Source of the DNA: Geminicoccaceae bacterium
GTDB taxonomy: Bacteria > Pseudomonadota > Alphaproteobacteria > Geminicoccales > Geminicoccaceae
DNA: 64,000 nucleotides
Assembly: GCA_025062095.1 (NCBI GenBank)
Contig: JANXAZ010000002.1
Coordinates: forward strand, 1-64,000
Direction of reading: 5' to 3'
Below, one piece after another: positions 30,726 through 42,173 of the stretch. A model generated the notes under the pieces. It had not been told where the DNA came from and made no database searches. It saw only the letters and a program-made list of their open reading frames with translations. Numbering within the stretch: the first letter of the stretch is position 1; each line of letters begins with the position of its first letter. Made by a program: the position numbers and the translations under genes.

Positions 30726-33230
30726 TCACGGCATCCGCAACGCTTCCGCGACGCTGCGGTTCGAGAGCCGCCAGACGCTCAGCGCTCCGATCGCGAAGAC
30801 GAGCGAGAACACGGCCGCGGAGACGAAGAGAAGCGGCGGCCAGGCGATCTGCCATTCGATCGCGAACACGAACCGCGCGATCCCCCACGCCGCGAGGCCC
30901 CCCGCGACCGGCCCCACGAGGGCGGCGATCGCCGCGAGGAGCAGCTGCTCGCAGGCGAGAACGCGCAAAATCTGGCCTTTCGGGGCACCCAACAGCTTGA
31001 ACAAGACCGTATCCCGCAGATGGCGGCGGCGGGCGAGGAACAGCGAGGCGGCGAGCACCATCGATCCGGAGACGAGCAGGACGCCCGCGACCGAGCGCAC
31101 GGCGAGCCCGATCTTGCCCAGGAGCTCTTCGAGCGTGCGGGCGATCGTGCCGACCTCGATCGGGGTCGCGTTGGGCAACTCCCGAGCGAGACGATCGAGA
31201 AACGCGTCGGCGGCCCGCGGGGTCAGGGCGAGCGCGGCGATCCGCACGTGCGGTGCGCGCTCGAGAACTCCGGGGCTCAAGACGAAGACGAATTCGAGGC
31301 GGCCGGAGGTCCAGTCGACCTCGCGACGGATGTTGGCGATTTCGGCCTCGATCGTGCGGCCGAGGACGTTGAAGGCGAGCTTGTCGCCCACCTCGACGCC
31401 GTAGCCGCGCGCGACCTCACCCTCGATCGAAACGAGGGGTGGTCCGGCGTAATCGGGCGGCCACCAGCGCCCGGCGAGAAGCTCGGCCCCGGGAGGAGGT
31501 TCCGCGCGCCAGGTCAGACCGCGGTCGCGATCGACCGTCCATCGAACGTGCTCGGCGATCGTCGCCCGATCGACCGGCTCGCCCTTGATCTTCGTGATCC
31601 GCGCGCGCAGCACCGGAGCCCATTGAAGGAGCTCCGCCTCCGGTGTTTCGGCGAGAAGACGCTCGAAGCGCTGCCATTGGTCGGGCTGGATGTCGAGGAC
31701 GATGTGGCTCGGTGCGCGCTGCGCGAGCCGGGCTTCGATCTCGCGCGAAAGGTTCGCTTCCAGGAGCACGACGGTGACGAGCGCTCCGAGCCCCGTTCCC
31801 AGACCCACGATCGCCGGGAGCGCCCCGCTCCGTTCGCGCGCGAGACTGCGCGCGGCCAGGCGCAGGGCTACGGGAGCGGTCGCCAACGAGCGCGCGGCGA
31901 GGGCGAGCAGCGAACGCCCGAGCCCGAAAAGAAGCGCCGTCGTCGCGCCCGCGCCCGCGAAGAACGCGAGCGCGAGCGGCCACCGATCCACCGCGAGCGC
32001 CGAAAAGCCGACCAGACCCGCGGCTCCGATCGCGAGTGCGGGCCACGGCTGCCTGCGCCGACGCGTGGCCGCGGAATCTCCGCGCAAGAGGTTCCCGGCC
32101 GAGATCTCGCGGATCCGCGCGAACGGAAGAGCAGCGAAGAGAATCGCGGTGAACAGACCCGCGGCCGCGGCGAGGACGAGAGGTCGGAGGTGCAATCCCA
32201 CCTCGGCCCGCAACGGCACCCATCCTTCCGCGAGCGAAGCCAGAAGCGCGGCCGCGAGCTGGCCCGCGGCGAGGCCGAGGGCGATGGCCACCGCCACCGC
32301 CGCGCCGAGGAGCGATCCGTAAGCCGCCTCGACCTCCGTCGAGGTCGCCCCGAGCGCCTTGAGGACGGCGATCGTCGGGCGCCGGCTCGCGAGATAGGCC
32401 GACACCGACAGGGCGATCCCGAGCCCGCCCAGCAGCAGAGCGGCGAGCCCGGCGAGCGTCAGATAACTCGCGAGCCGATCGGAAAAACGCGCGAAGGAGG
32501 GTTCGACCGCGGCGGCGGTGCGCAGCCGCCAGGACGCTTCCGGCTCGCGGGCGCGCAGCCGTTCCAGAATTTCCGGCAGGCGCTCCTCGGGGACGAGCGC
32601 TCGGTGTTCGAAGCGCAAGAGCGCTCCGGGGCGAACGATCTCCGCCGCCTCGGCCGTCTCGCGGCTCACGACAAGCCGCGGGCCCAAACCCGCGAAGCCG
32701 ACGAGGCGGTCCGGTTCGCGCCGGACGACGCCGCGGATCTCGAGCTCGAGCGCACCGAGCCGCAGACGATCGCCGACACGGACGCCCAATCGGGAAAGGA
32801 GATCGGGCGCCACCACCGTCCCCGAGCGCACGAGGGCCTCGGCGAGCGGGATCGGCGGGTCCAGCTCGACCGCTCCCAGAAGCGGCCAGGCCTCGTCGAC
32901 CGCTTTGAGCGCCACCGCGAGCCGGCGCCCTTCTGGCGTCGCGACGAGGGCGGTGGTGTGGACGACCGTGGAAATCCGCGCATCGGGTCCCAGAAGCCGC
33001 GCGAGCTCGTCCGCCGGAACGGGTCGGTTGGCGTTCTCGAGCTCGAGGTCGCCCCCCAACAGCATCCGCGCGTCGCGACGCACGGTCTCGCGCAACGCTT
33101 CGGCGAAGACCCCGACCGCGGCGATCGTACCGACCCCGATCGCGAGCGAGGCGACGACGAGCAGGAGCGGCCGCAGCGCGCCCCGGATCTCGCGCTCGGC
33201 GATCGTCCGGGCGAGGGCGAGAAGCCTCAT
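30726..33230 (-). CDS. FtsX-like ABC transporter permease (YbbP type)
   Basis: 834-residue inner-membrane protein with an N-terminal helix (LRPLLLVVASLAIGVGTIAA), a large periplasmic domain, a central block of helices, a second periplasmic domain and a final three-helix FtsX block near the C-terminus. This double-FtsX layout is that of YbbP, whose ATPase partner YbbA is encoded next to tesA in E. coli; the same gene trio is seen here. Such transporters are thought to handle lipids or lipoproteins, but the substrate is unknown. The ATG start overlaps the ATPase stop (ATGA). Confidence 0.9.
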   Translation of the reverse strand: MRLLALARTIAEREIRGALRPLLLVVASLAIGVGTIAAVGVFAEALRETVRRDARMLLGGDLELENANRPVPADELARLLGPDARISTVVHTTALVATPEGRRLAVALKAVDEAWPLLGAVELDPPIPLAEALVRSGTVVAPDLLSRLGVRVGDRLRLGALELEIRGVVRREPDRLVGFAGLGPRLVVSRETAEAAEIVRPGALLRFEHRALVPEERLPEILERLRAREPEASWRLRTAAAVEPSFARFSDRLASYLTLAGLAALLLGGLGIALSVSAYLASRRPTIAVLKALGATSTEVEAAYGSLLGAAVAVAIALGLAAGQLAAALLASLAEGWVPLRAEVGLHLRPLVLAAAAGLFTAILFAALPFARIREISAGNLLRGDSAATRRRRQPWPALAIGAAGLVGFSALAVDRWPLALAFFAGAGATTALLFGLGRSLLALAARSLATAPVALRLAARSLARERSGALPAIVGLGTGLGALVTVVLLEANLSREIEARLAQRAPSHIVLDIQPDQWQRFERLLAETPEAELLQWAPVLRARITKIKGEPVDRATIAEHVRWTVDRDRGLTWRAEPPPGAELLAGRWWPPDYAGPPLVSIEGEVARGYGVEVGDKLAFNVLGRTIEAEIANIRREVDWTSGRLEFVFVLSPGVLERAPHVRIAALALTPRAADAFLDRLARELPNATPIEVGTIARTLEELLGKIGLAVRSVAGVLLVSGSMVLAASLFLARRRHLRDTVLFKLLGAPKGQILRVLACEQLLLAAIAALVGPVAGGLAAWGIARFVFAIEWQIAWPPLLFVSAAVFSLVFAIGALSVWRLSNRSVAEALRMP

Positions 33231-33934
33231 CGGACCGGGCTCGCCACCGACGAGGGTGCGACGTCGATCGCCGTCGTTTCCGCGAGCCGGCCCGCGTCCA
33301 TGACGAACCGGCGCGCGCAGCGGGCGGCGAGACGCGCATCGTGGGTGACGAGCACGAGCGTGGCCCCGTGGCGCGCCCGGACGGCGAAGAGGAGCTCGAC
33401 GATCGCCCGTCCGGTCGCGGCGTCGAGATTGCCGGTCGGCTCGTCGGCCAGAAGCAGCTCCGGTTCGTTGGCCAGAGCGCGCGCGAGCGCCACCCGCTGT
33501 TGTTCGCCTCCCGAAAGTTGCGCGGGGAAATGGTCCATTCGGTGTGCGAGCCCCACCTCGGCGAGGAGCTCGGCCGCGCGGGCGAGCGCACGCGGTCGGC
33601 CGGCGAGTTCCATCGGCAAGGCGACGTTCTCGCGCGCGGTCATCGCGGGCACGAGATGGAAGGCCTGGAACAGGAAGCCGACGTGGCGACGCCGGAAGCG
33701 CGCGAGAGCGTCCTCGTCGAGCCGGCCCAGGTCCTCCCCGCACACGACGACACGGCCGCGGCTCGCCCGTTCGATTCCGCCGATGATCGCGAGGAGGCTC
33801 GATTTGCCCGAACCCGAAGGCCCCACCACGCTCGCGGTGGTCCCGGCCTCGACCTCGAGGTCGATCCCGCGCAGGATCGGAACCGGCCCGTTCGGGCCCT
33901 CGAGCACGAGATGAACATCCTCGAGATCGATCAT
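33227..33934 (-). CDS. ABC transporter ATP-binding protein (YbbA/LolD type)
   Basis: 235-residue ATPase with Walker A GPSGSGKSS, Q-loop FLFQAFHLVPAMTARENVALP, signature LSGGEQQR, Walker B LLLADEPTGNLD and switch VTHDARLA. The AFHLVP and EPTGNLD segments are typical of the MacB/LolD/YbbA branch. It is coupled by a 4-base overlap to the FtsX-like permease. The ATG at 33934 is preceded in frame by a GTG; either could be used. It diverges from tesA across 45 bp. Confidence 0.92.
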   Translation of the reverse strand: MIDLEDVHLVLEGPNGPVPILRGIDLEVEAGTTASVVGPSGSGKSSLLAIIGGIERASRGRVVVCGEDLGRLDEDALARFRRRHVGFLFQAFHLVPAMTARENVALPMELAGRPRALARAAELLAEVGLAHRMDHFPAQLSGGEQQRVALARALANEPELLLADEPTGNLDAATGRAIVELLFAVRARHGATLVLVTHDARLAARCARRFVMDAGRLAETTAIDVAPSSVASPVR

Positions 33935-33979
33935 CACCGGAACCGTCGCTTTCTCGAGAAGGCACGATCACGCTCGGAC

Positions 33980-34633
33980 ATGGAACGCATGCCCCTCCTC
34001 CGCAAGCTCGCGTCCTCGTTCCTCGCCACGGCTCTGCTTTTCGCGTGCCGGCTCGCGGTGGCCGAATGCCGCATCGCCGTGCTCGGCGATTCCTTGACCG
34101 CGGGCTACGGTTTGCCGCTCGCCGAGGCCTTTCCGGCGCGTCTGGAGGCCGCGCTGCGGGCGCGGGGCTTTTCCTGTTCGTTGATCGATGCCGGCGTCTC
34201 GGGCGATACGAGCGCGGGCGGTGCAGCGCGCGTGGACTGGGTGCTCGCCGATCGACCCAGCCATCTGTTGGTCGAGCTCGGCGGCAACGACGCTCTGCGC
34301 GCCCTGCCGCCCGAGCAACTGGAGCGCAACCTCGAGCGCATCGTCGAAGCGGCGCGCGCTCGCGGCGTGCCGGTGATGATCGCCGGCATGCTCGCCCCGC
34401 CCAACCTCGGTCGGGAGTACGGAGAAGCCCTCGCCCTCGCCTTTCGGCGCGTGGTCGAGCGCTACGGCTTGGCGTTCTATCCTTTTTTCCTCGACGGTCT
34501 CGTAGGCCGACCGGAGCTCTTCCAGCCCGACGGCATTCATCCCAACCGAGCGGGGGTGGAGGTCGTGGTCGAGAGGATCCTGCCGACGGTCGAAGCGTGG
34601 CTGCGGGCGAGCGGGATCGAGCCCGGGCGCTGA
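33980..34633 (+). CDS. tesA: Periplasmic SGNH hydrolase (arylesterase / acyl-CoA thioesterase I)
   Basis: Lipase/esterase of the TesA family with a signal peptide (about residues 1-28, cleavage after AVA). The catalytic serine is S38 in LGDSLTAGYG, followed by the glycine block (SGDTSAGGAAR), the oxyanion asparagine in VELGGNDALR, and the Asp-His pair in FQPDGIHPN. Length is 217 residues. Start choice is between ATG 33980 and ATG 33989; both keep the signal peptide. The divergent YbbA/YbbP-type transporter next to it is a conserved association whose purpose is not known. Confidence 0.92.
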   Translation: MERMPLLRKLASSFLATALLFACRLAVAECRIAVLGDSLTAGYGLPLAEAFPARLEAALRARGFSCSLIDAGVSGDTSAGGAARVDWVLADRPSHLLVELGGNDALRALPPEQLERNLERIVEAARARGVPVMIAGMLAPPNLGREYGEALALAFRRVVERYGLAFYPFFLDGLVGRPELFQPDGIHPNRAGVEVVVERILPTVEAWLRASGIEPGR

Positions 34634-34740
34634 GGCCGGACGGGCTCTGCGCGCCACACCAAGCCGTTACCCACAAGCTGTTGAAGATTTTGGGGAAAAA
34701 CCCGGCGGAGGCGCTCTTGCGGCATAACGTCCCCGTGTGC

Positions 34741-34768
34741 TTGAAATCACAATCGACGACCGGATAAG
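34741..34768 (+). promoter_or_regulatory. Possible promoter of acsA
   Basis: TTGAAA and GATAAG are 16 bp apart, about 50 bp before the acsA ATG, in the 186-bp tesA-acsA gap. Each hexamer matches four or more consensus bases. No terminator with a U-tract is visible after tesA. Confidence 0.35.
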
Positions 34769-34819
34769 TCGCCTCGCCGAACGGAGCGAAGGCAGGGCGG
34801 GTCCATCGGGGAGGGACCG

Positions 34820-36763
<1,944 letters not shown>

Positions 36764-36778
36764 GCCGACCGGCGGCGG

Positions 36779-37276
36779 TCACTCCCGCCGCCGGCCGAGC
36801 GCGCGGTCCTCGACCCGAACGCGAAGGGCGAGGAGCGCGAGGTTGGCGAGGCCGAAGGCGAGCGCGAGCCCGGGTTCGTCGCAGGCGAGCGCGATCGCGG
36901 GCACTTCGAGCGCGACGATCAGATAGTTGGGATGGCGCAGCCACCGATAGGGACCGCGCGCGACGAGGGGCGCACCGGGAAGTACGAGCACCCGCGTCGT
37001 CCAGCGCTCGCCCAGGCTCGCGATCACCCACAACCGCGCCGGCTGCAGCAGGAGCCAGAACGCGAACCAGCCGAGCACGAGTGGCCGCTCGATCGGAGCC
37101 GAGAGCCACAGCGCGACGAGCAGGCCCGCGTGCAAGGCGACGAACGCCGGATAGTGACGTCGGCCGTGCTCGACCGCGCCGCGGGCGCGCAGCCGCCGCT
37201 CGTTGCGCCACGACCAGACGAGTTCGGCGGCGCGCTGGGCGGCGACGAGGAAAAGGAAGAGATGGACCTGGCCCAC
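36779..37276 (-). CDS. ICMT-family membrane methyltransferase next to type III PKS
   Basis: 165-residue membrane protein with about four helices and the ICMT/NNMT-like signature RGPYRWLRHPNYLIVALEVP, where the His-Pro-Asn-Tyr and glutamate form the S-adenosylmethionine site. It follows the type III polyketide synthase with a start overlapping or just after its stop (GTG 37276, or TTG 37282). In Bacillus subtilis the analogous pair BpsA-BpsB makes alkylpyrones and methylates them, so O-methylation of a polyketide is the best guess. The substrate is not shown by the sequence. Confidence 0.82.
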   Translation of the reverse strand: MGQVHLFLFLVAAQRAAELVWSWRNERRLRARGAVEHGRRHYPAFVALHAGLLVALWLSAPIERPLVLGWFAFWLLLQPARLWVIASLGERWTTRVLVLPGAPLVARGPYRWLRHPNYLIVALEVPAIALACDEPGLALAFGLANLALLALRVRVEDRALGRRRE

Positions 37277-37278
37277 GC

Positions 37279-38319
37279 TCAACGCTCGACGATCGCGAAA
37301 GCGGCGGTGAAGCCGGGTCCGAGCGCGAGAAGCAGCGCTCGTTTCCAGTCCGGCTCGGCGAGCGCGCGGTCGAGAACGAAGAGCACGGTGGGCGCCGACA
37401 TGTTGCCGAACTCGGCGAGCACCGCGCGGGCGTGCTCGAGCCCCTTGGCCGGTGCCGGCAACACCTCTTCGAGCGCGCTCAAGACCTTGGCGCCCCCGGG
37501 ATGGCACAACCACCGATCGACGTCGGCCGGTGCCAACCCCTGCCGTTCGAGGAACGCGGCGAGCGCGCCGCCGAGCCGCGAGCGCGCGATCTCGGGCACG
37601 GTCGGGGCGAAGAGCACGCCGAGCCCGTCGTCTTCGACCCGCCAGCCCATGACCTCGAGCGTGCCGCGGAACCGATGCTCGCCCGTGGGCCCGATCCGCG
37701 GGCCGGTGCCCGCGCTCGAGAGGATCGCCACCGCCGCTCCGTCGCCGAAAAGGGCGCAAGCGACGAGATTGGCGAGGCTCGCATCCGAAAGACGCAAGGT
37801 GAGCGAACAGAGCTCGACGACGAGCAGGAGGACGCGGCTTCCGGGCCGCGCGCGGGCGAAATCGGCGGCTCGAGCCAGACCCTGCACGCCACCCGCGCAG
37901 CCCAGTCCGAAAAGCGGCGCGCGCAGGACATCGGCGCGCAGACCCAGCCGTTCGGCGAGATGCGCCTCGAGCGAGGGGGTGGCGATCCCCGTCGAGCAGA
38001 CGGTGACCACGGCATCGATCGCTTCGGCTTCGAGGCCCGCTGCGGCGAGCGCCCGCCGCGTCGCGTCTTCGAGGAGCGCGAGCGCGCTCGCGAGGAACAG
38101 CGCGTTGCGGCGACCGAAACCGGCGGGTTCGAGATAAGCGTCGAGCGGCAGGGCGATCCGCCGCCGCTCGATTCCGCAGCGATCGAAGAGCCGCAGTCGA
38201 CGCTCGAGCTCGTCGAGGCGGCCCCCGAACAGACGCCGCGCCCCTTCTTTGGCCGCGGCTTGCGTGAGAAGATGTGGCGGATTGGCCGAGGCGAGCGCGA
38301 GCAGCGCGACCTCGGACAC
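37279..38319 (-). CDS. Type III polyketide synthase (chalcone synthase-like)
   Basis: Homodimeric condensing enzyme that extends an acyl-CoA with malonyl units and cyclises the product, commonly into alkylpyrones or alkylresorcinols. Length is 346 residues. The catalytic triad is C141 (FGLGCAGGVQGL), H273 (LCHPGGAKVL) and N306 (GNMSAPT). The C-terminal glycine-rich ALGPGFTAAF loop is present. The GTG start lies 7 bp after the nicotinamidase-like gene. The bacterial PKS/ICMT pairing suggests a lipid-like pyrone, perhaps a membrane component. Fatty acyl-CoA would be supplied by general metabolism. Confidence 0.93.
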   Translation of the reverse strand: MSEVALLALASANPPHLLTQAAAKEGARRLFGGRLDELERRLRLFDRCGIERRRIALPLDAYLEPAGFGRRNALFLASALALLEDATRRALAAAGLEAEAIDAVVTVCSTGIATPSLEAHLAERLGLRADVLRAPLFGLGCAGGVQGLARAADFARARPGSRVLLLVVELCSLTLRLSDASLANLVACALFGDGAAVAILSSAGTGPRIGPTGEHRFRGTLEVMGWRVEDDGLGVLFAPTVPEIARSRLGGALAAFLERQGLAPADVDRWLCHPGGAKVLSALEEVLPAPAKGLEHARAVLAEFGNMSAPTVLFVLDRALAEPDWKRALLLALGPGFTAAFAIVER

Positions 38320-38326
38320 GCTCGCC

Positions 38327-39079
38327 TCAGACCTCTTCGAGCTCGGAGGCCAGGATCGCGCCGCGCGAGGCCATGAAGTACAGCCCCATGTGATGGGCGG
38401 GCCACTTGGGATGCGCCGACGTGGGCGGCAAACCGAGCTTTTCCGCCGTCTCGCGCGGCAGATCGTAGGTAGCGCAGGCCGGCTCGTAGACGACGATGTC
38501 GCGCAAGGTGGGCGCGAGCCCGTGGTTGCGCGCGGACAACAAGGTCAGCACGAGATCCATCACGCAGATGTCGGTACAGATGCCGACCACGACCACGGTT
38601 TCGAGCCGGTGGAGGTTGATCCAGTCCAAGAGCTTGTTGTGCGAGAGCCCGTGCTGGCCGCGCGCGGTCGCCGGTTCGATCGCCCCCACGAAGCCGTTGA
38701 TGCAGTCCTTGCGCACGAGCACGACATCGGGATCGCTCTCCAGCCAAGCGAGCTGCGGAACGAGGTTCTCTTCTCCCGTGCCGCGGATGCAGTGCGGGGG
38801 ATAGGGAGGCTCGGGCCGGTCGGGCTCGTGGGTGTCCAGAAAAGCCAGGACCGGACGCTTCTTGGCGCGGAAGGCGCGGGCGAGCGCGTCCGTGCGCTCG
38901 ACCATCCGCGCGATCTGCTCGTCCGGCGCCGGCGGCGCCAGGTTGCCCGCCCCCACGGTGCAGAAGCCGTTGACCTCGTCGACGATGACGAGCCCGGCAT
39001 CTTTGGGCAGCCGGTAGCGCACGAGCCGCACCGGCAGCTGCTGCCTGAGACCCTCGAGGATCGTCTCGACCCCGTTCAT
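38327..39079 (-). CDS. Nicotinamidase-like cysteine hydrolase (isochorismatase superfamily)
   Basis: 250-residue hydrolase of the nicotinamidase/isochorismatase fold. The catalytic triad is D34 (VIVDEVNGF), K124 (LVRKDCINGF) and C172 (GICTDICVMD). A metal site like that of PncA is suggested by D82-x-H84 (LDTHEPD) and H96 (PPHCIRGTGEE). These favour a true nicotinamidase, which would feed pncB elsewhere in the window. Its place 7 bp upstream of the polyketide synthase is unexpected, so a role in that pathway is also possible. It diverges from dapB across 127 bp. Confidence 0.85.
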   Translation of the reverse strand: MNGVETILEGLRQQLPVRLVRYRLPKDAGLVIVDEVNGFCTVGAGNLAPPAPDEQIARMVERTDALARAFRAKKRPVLAFLDTHEPDRPEPPYPPHCIRGTGEENLVPQLAWLESDPDVVLVRKDCINGFVGAIEPATARGQHGLSHNKLLDWINLHRLETVVVVGICTDICVMDLVLTLLSARNHGLAPTLRDIVVYEPACATYDLPRETAEKLGLPPTSAHPKWPAHHMGLYFMASRGAILASELEEV

Positions 39080-39206
39080 GGCGCTCCCCCGATTCCGCTC
39101 ACCGATCTACAAAATCGCGCCCTCGCCGGTCGGTTCAATGGCCCGACCGCCTTGACAGGCGATTTTCGGCCCGGGCTTCTGGCACGGACGACGGAAGGAG
39201 CGAGCG

Positions 39207-40004
39207 ATGCGGATCGGGGTGATCGGCTGCTGCGGTCGGATGGGGCGGACGGTGATCCGCGAGATCGTGCAGGCTCCCGATCTCGAGCTCGCGGGCGGCA
39301 TCGACCGCCCGGACCACCCCGAGCTCGGTCGCGATCTCGGGGAGCTCGCCGGGCTTCCTCCGCTCGGTCTTAGGGCCGGTGCCGATCTCGAGACGCTTCT
39401 CGACGGCGCCGGAGCGGTCGTCGAATTCTCCACCGCCGAGGCCTCGATCGCCCACGCGCGCCGGTGCGCCGCCCGCGGCGTGCCGCTCGTGCTCGGCACG
39501 ACCGGGTTCACGGCGGAGCAGGACGCGGAGCTCTCGGAGCTCGCCCGCGTCTTCCCGCTTCTCGTCGCACCGAACATGAGCCTAGGCGTGAACCTCTTGC
39601 TCGCTCTCACCGAGCGCGTGGCCCGGGCTCTCGGGCCCGAGTTCGACATCGAGATCTTCGAGATGCACCACCGGCACAAGGTGGACGCGCCATCGGGAAC
39701 GGCCCTCGCGCTCGGCCGCGCCGCCGCCGCGGGCCGCGGGGTGCGCCTGGAAGAGGTCGCGGTGCGGGCGCGCGAGGGGATCACCGGCCCGCGCGTTTCC
39801 GGCACCATCGGCTTCGCGAGCTTGCGCGGAGGCGACGTGGTGGGCGATCACGCCGTGATCTTCGCGGGCGAGGGCGAGCGCATCGTGCTCCAGCACCTCG
39901 CTTCCGACCGCAAGATCTACGCCAGAGGCGCCCTCGCCGCGGCGCGCTGGCTCGTCGGCCGGCCGCCCGGCCGCTACGGGATGCGCGACGTGCTCGGCCT
40001 TTGA
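39207..40004 (+). CDS. dapB: 4-hydroxy-tetrahydrodipicolinate reductase
   Basis: NAD(P)H-dependent step of lysine and meso-diaminopimelate synthesis. Length is 265 residues. The nucleotide loop is GVIGCCGRMGR, and the substrate/catalytic motif is EMHHRHKVDAPSGTA with the catalytic histidine pair and lysine. APNMSLGVNL is also typical. The ATG has GAAGGAGCGAGCG just upstream. It converges with the methylmalonyl-CoA mutase operon, 9 bp between stops. Confidence 0.96.
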   Translation: MRIGVIGCCGRMGRTVIREIVQAPDLELAGGIDRPDHPELGRDLGELAGLPPLGLRAGADLETLLDGAGAVVEFSTAEASIAHARRCAARGVPLVLGTTGFTAEQDAELSELARVFPLLVAPNMSLGVNLLLALTERVARALGPEFDIEIFEMHHRHKVDAPSGTALALGRAAAAGRGVRLEEVAVRAREGITGPRVSGTIGFASLRGGDVVGDHAVIFAGEGERIVLQHLASDRKIYARGALAAARWLVGRPPGRYGMRDVLGL

Positions 40005-40013
40005 AAGCGGTCT

Positions 40014-42173
40014 TCAGGCCGCGAGCTCGTAGCCGAGCTCGCCCGCGAGGATGCCCAAGAGCTCGATCGCCGCGTCGGCGATCACCGTGCCGGGCGGAAA
40101 GATGGCGCACGCCCCCGCCGCCTTGAGCGCCTCGAAGTCCTGCGGCGGGATCACGCCGCCCACGGCGATGAGGATGTCGCCGCGTCCTCTCGCCTCCAAC
40201 GCCTTCTTGAGCGCCGGGACGAGGGTGAGGTGACCGGCGGCGAGCGAGCTCACGCCCACCACGTGGACGTCGTTGTCGACCGCTTGCTGGGCCACTTCCT
40301 CGGGGGTCTGGAACAGCGGCCCGATGTCCACGTCGAAACCGAGGTCGGCGAAGGCGGTGGCGATCACCTTCTGGCCGCGGTCGTGCCCGTCCTGGCCCAT
40401 CTTGGCGACGAGAATGCGCGGACGACGGCCTTCCTGGGCCGCGAACGCCTCCACCATCCGGCGGGCTCGGCGCACCTTCTCGACCTGAGCCATCTCGCTC
40501 ATGTAGACCCCGCTCACGGCGCGGATCGCCGCGGTGTGACGGCCCCAGACCTTCTCGAGCGCGGCGGTCATCTCGCCGACCGTGGCCTTCCTGCGCGCCG
40601 CCTCGATCGACAGCTCCAAGAGATTGCCCTCGCCCGTCTCGGCCGCCCGCGTCAAAGCGTCGAGGGCCCGGCGCAGAGCGAGCTCGTCGCGTTCCGCCTT
40701 GAGCTGGTGCAGGCGGGCGAGCTGGGCCTCGCGCACCGCGCGGTTGTCGACCTTCAGCACCTCCACCGGCGGCTCGTTCTCCGGCTTCCAGCGGTTGACA
40801 CCGACGATGACGCGGGTGCCGTTGTCGATCTGCGCCTGGGTGCGGGCCGCCGCTTCCTCGATCCGGAGCTTGGGCAGACCGGCCTCGATCGCCTTCAACA
40901 TCCCGCCCAAGGCCTCGATCTCGCGGATGTGGGCGAGCGCCCTGCGACAGAGCTCGGCCGTGAGCCGCTCGACGTAGTACGAGCCGCCCCAGGGGTCGAT
41001 CGTGCGCTCGATCCCGGTCTCCTCTTGGATGAGGAGCTGGGTGTTGCGGGCGATGCGAGCGCTGAAATCGGTCGGCAGCGCCAGGGCCTCGTCGAAGCTG
41101 TTCGTGTGCAGCGACTGGGTGTGCCCGTGGGTGGCGGCGAGCGCCTCGAGACAGGTGCGCACGACGTTGTTGAAGACGTCTTGGGCCGTGAGGCTCCAGC
41201 CCGAGGTCTGGCAATGGGTGCGGAGCATCAGGGAACGGGGATCCGCGGGTCGGAACTCCTCGTAGACGAGCTTCGCCCACAACAGCCGGGCGGCGCGCAG
41301 CTTGGCGATCTCCATGAAGACGTTCATGCCGATCGCCCAGAAGAAAGAGAGACGGGGCGCGAAACTGTCGACGTCCAGCCCCGCCTTCAACCCGGTCCGG
41401 ATGTATTCGATCCCGTCCGCGATGGTGTAAGCGAGCTCGAGGTCGGCGGGAGCCCCCGCTTCCTGCATGTGATAGCCCGAGATGCTGATCGGGTTGAACT
41501 TCGGCATGTGCTTCGCCGTCCAGGCGAAAATGTCGGCAATGATCCGCATCGAGGGCTCGGGCGGAAAAATATAGGTGTTGCGGACCATGAACTCCTTGAG
41601 AATGTCGTTCTGGATCGTACCCGACAGTTTTTCGGGCGGCACTCCCTGTTCCTCGGCCGCGACGATATAAAGCGCGAGGATCGGCAGGACGGCGCCGTTC
41701 ATCGTCATGCTGACACTGATGCGATCGAGCGGGATGCCGTCGAAGAGGATCCGCATGTCCAGGATCGAATCGATCGCCACGCCGGCCATACCGACATCGG
41801 CGACGACGCGTGGATGGTCGCTGTCGTAGCCGCGATGCGTCGCGAGATCGAAGGCGATCGACAGCCCGCGCTGACCCTGGGCCAAGTTGCGCTTGTAGAA
41901 GGCGTTCGATTCTTCGGCCGTGGAGAAGCCGGCGTATTGCCGGATCGTCCAGGGCTGGGTGGTGTACATCGTCGGATACGGTCCGCGCAGATAAGGCGGC
42001 TGACCGGGAAGGGTGGCCAGGAAATCGAGCCCCGCCACGTCTTCGGACCCGTAGGCGCGCGAAAGCGCGATCCCTTCCGGTGTGACGAAGGATCGGCGCG
42101 GATCGCGCCGTGACCCGCGCGCCCCCTCGCCCCAGAGGTCGATTCGGTGCAACGGCGGGATCCGGCTGTTCAT
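40014..42173 (-). CDS. mutB: Methylmalonyl-CoA mutase large (alpha) subunit
   Basis: Adenosylcobalamin enzyme that interconverts methylmalonyl-CoA and succinyl-CoA, used in propionate and odd-chain breakdown. Length is 719 residues. The TIM-barrel domain has [36 protein letters not shown] and [11 protein letters not shown]. The B12 domain has the cobalt-ligating histidine in [11 protein letters not shown] and later [12 protein letters not shown]. Its ATG overlaps the small-subunit stop (ATGA). No meaB/argK-type chaperone gene or cobalamin riboswitch is adjacent. Confidence 0.96.
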   Translation of the reverse strand: MNSRIPPLHRIDLWGEGARGSRRDPRRSFVTPEGIALSRAYGSEDVAGLDFLATLPGQPPYLRGPYPTMYTTQPWTIRQYAGFSTAEESNAFYKRNLAQGQRGLSIAFDLATHRGYDSDHPRVVADVGMAGVAIDSILDMRILFDGIPLDRISVSMTMNGAVLPILALYIVAAEEQGVPPEKLSGTIQNDILKEFMVRNTYIFPPEPSMRIIADIFAWTAKHMPKFNPISISGYHMQEAGAPADLELAYTIADGIEYIRTGLKAGLDVDSFAPRLSFFWAIGMNVFMEIAKLRAARLLWAKLVYEEFRPADPRSLMLRTHCQTSGWSLTAQDVFNNVVRTCLEALAATHGHTQSLHTNSFDEALALPTDFSARIARNTQLLIQEETGIERTIDPWGGSYYVERLTAELCRRALAHIREIEALGGMLKAIEAGLPKLRIEEAAARTQAQIDNGTRVIVGVNRWKPENEPPVEVLKVDNRAVREAQLARLHQLKAERDELALRRALDALTRAAETGEGNLLELSIEAARRKATVGEMTAALEKVWGRHTAAIRAVSGVYMSEMAQVEKVRRARRMVEAFAAQEGRRPRILVAKMGQDGHDRGQKVIATAFADLGFDVDIGPLFQTPEEVAQQAVDNDVHVVGVSSLAAGHLTLVPALKKALEARGRGDILIAVGGVIPPQDFEALKAAGACAIFPPGTVIADAAIELLGILAGELGYELAA

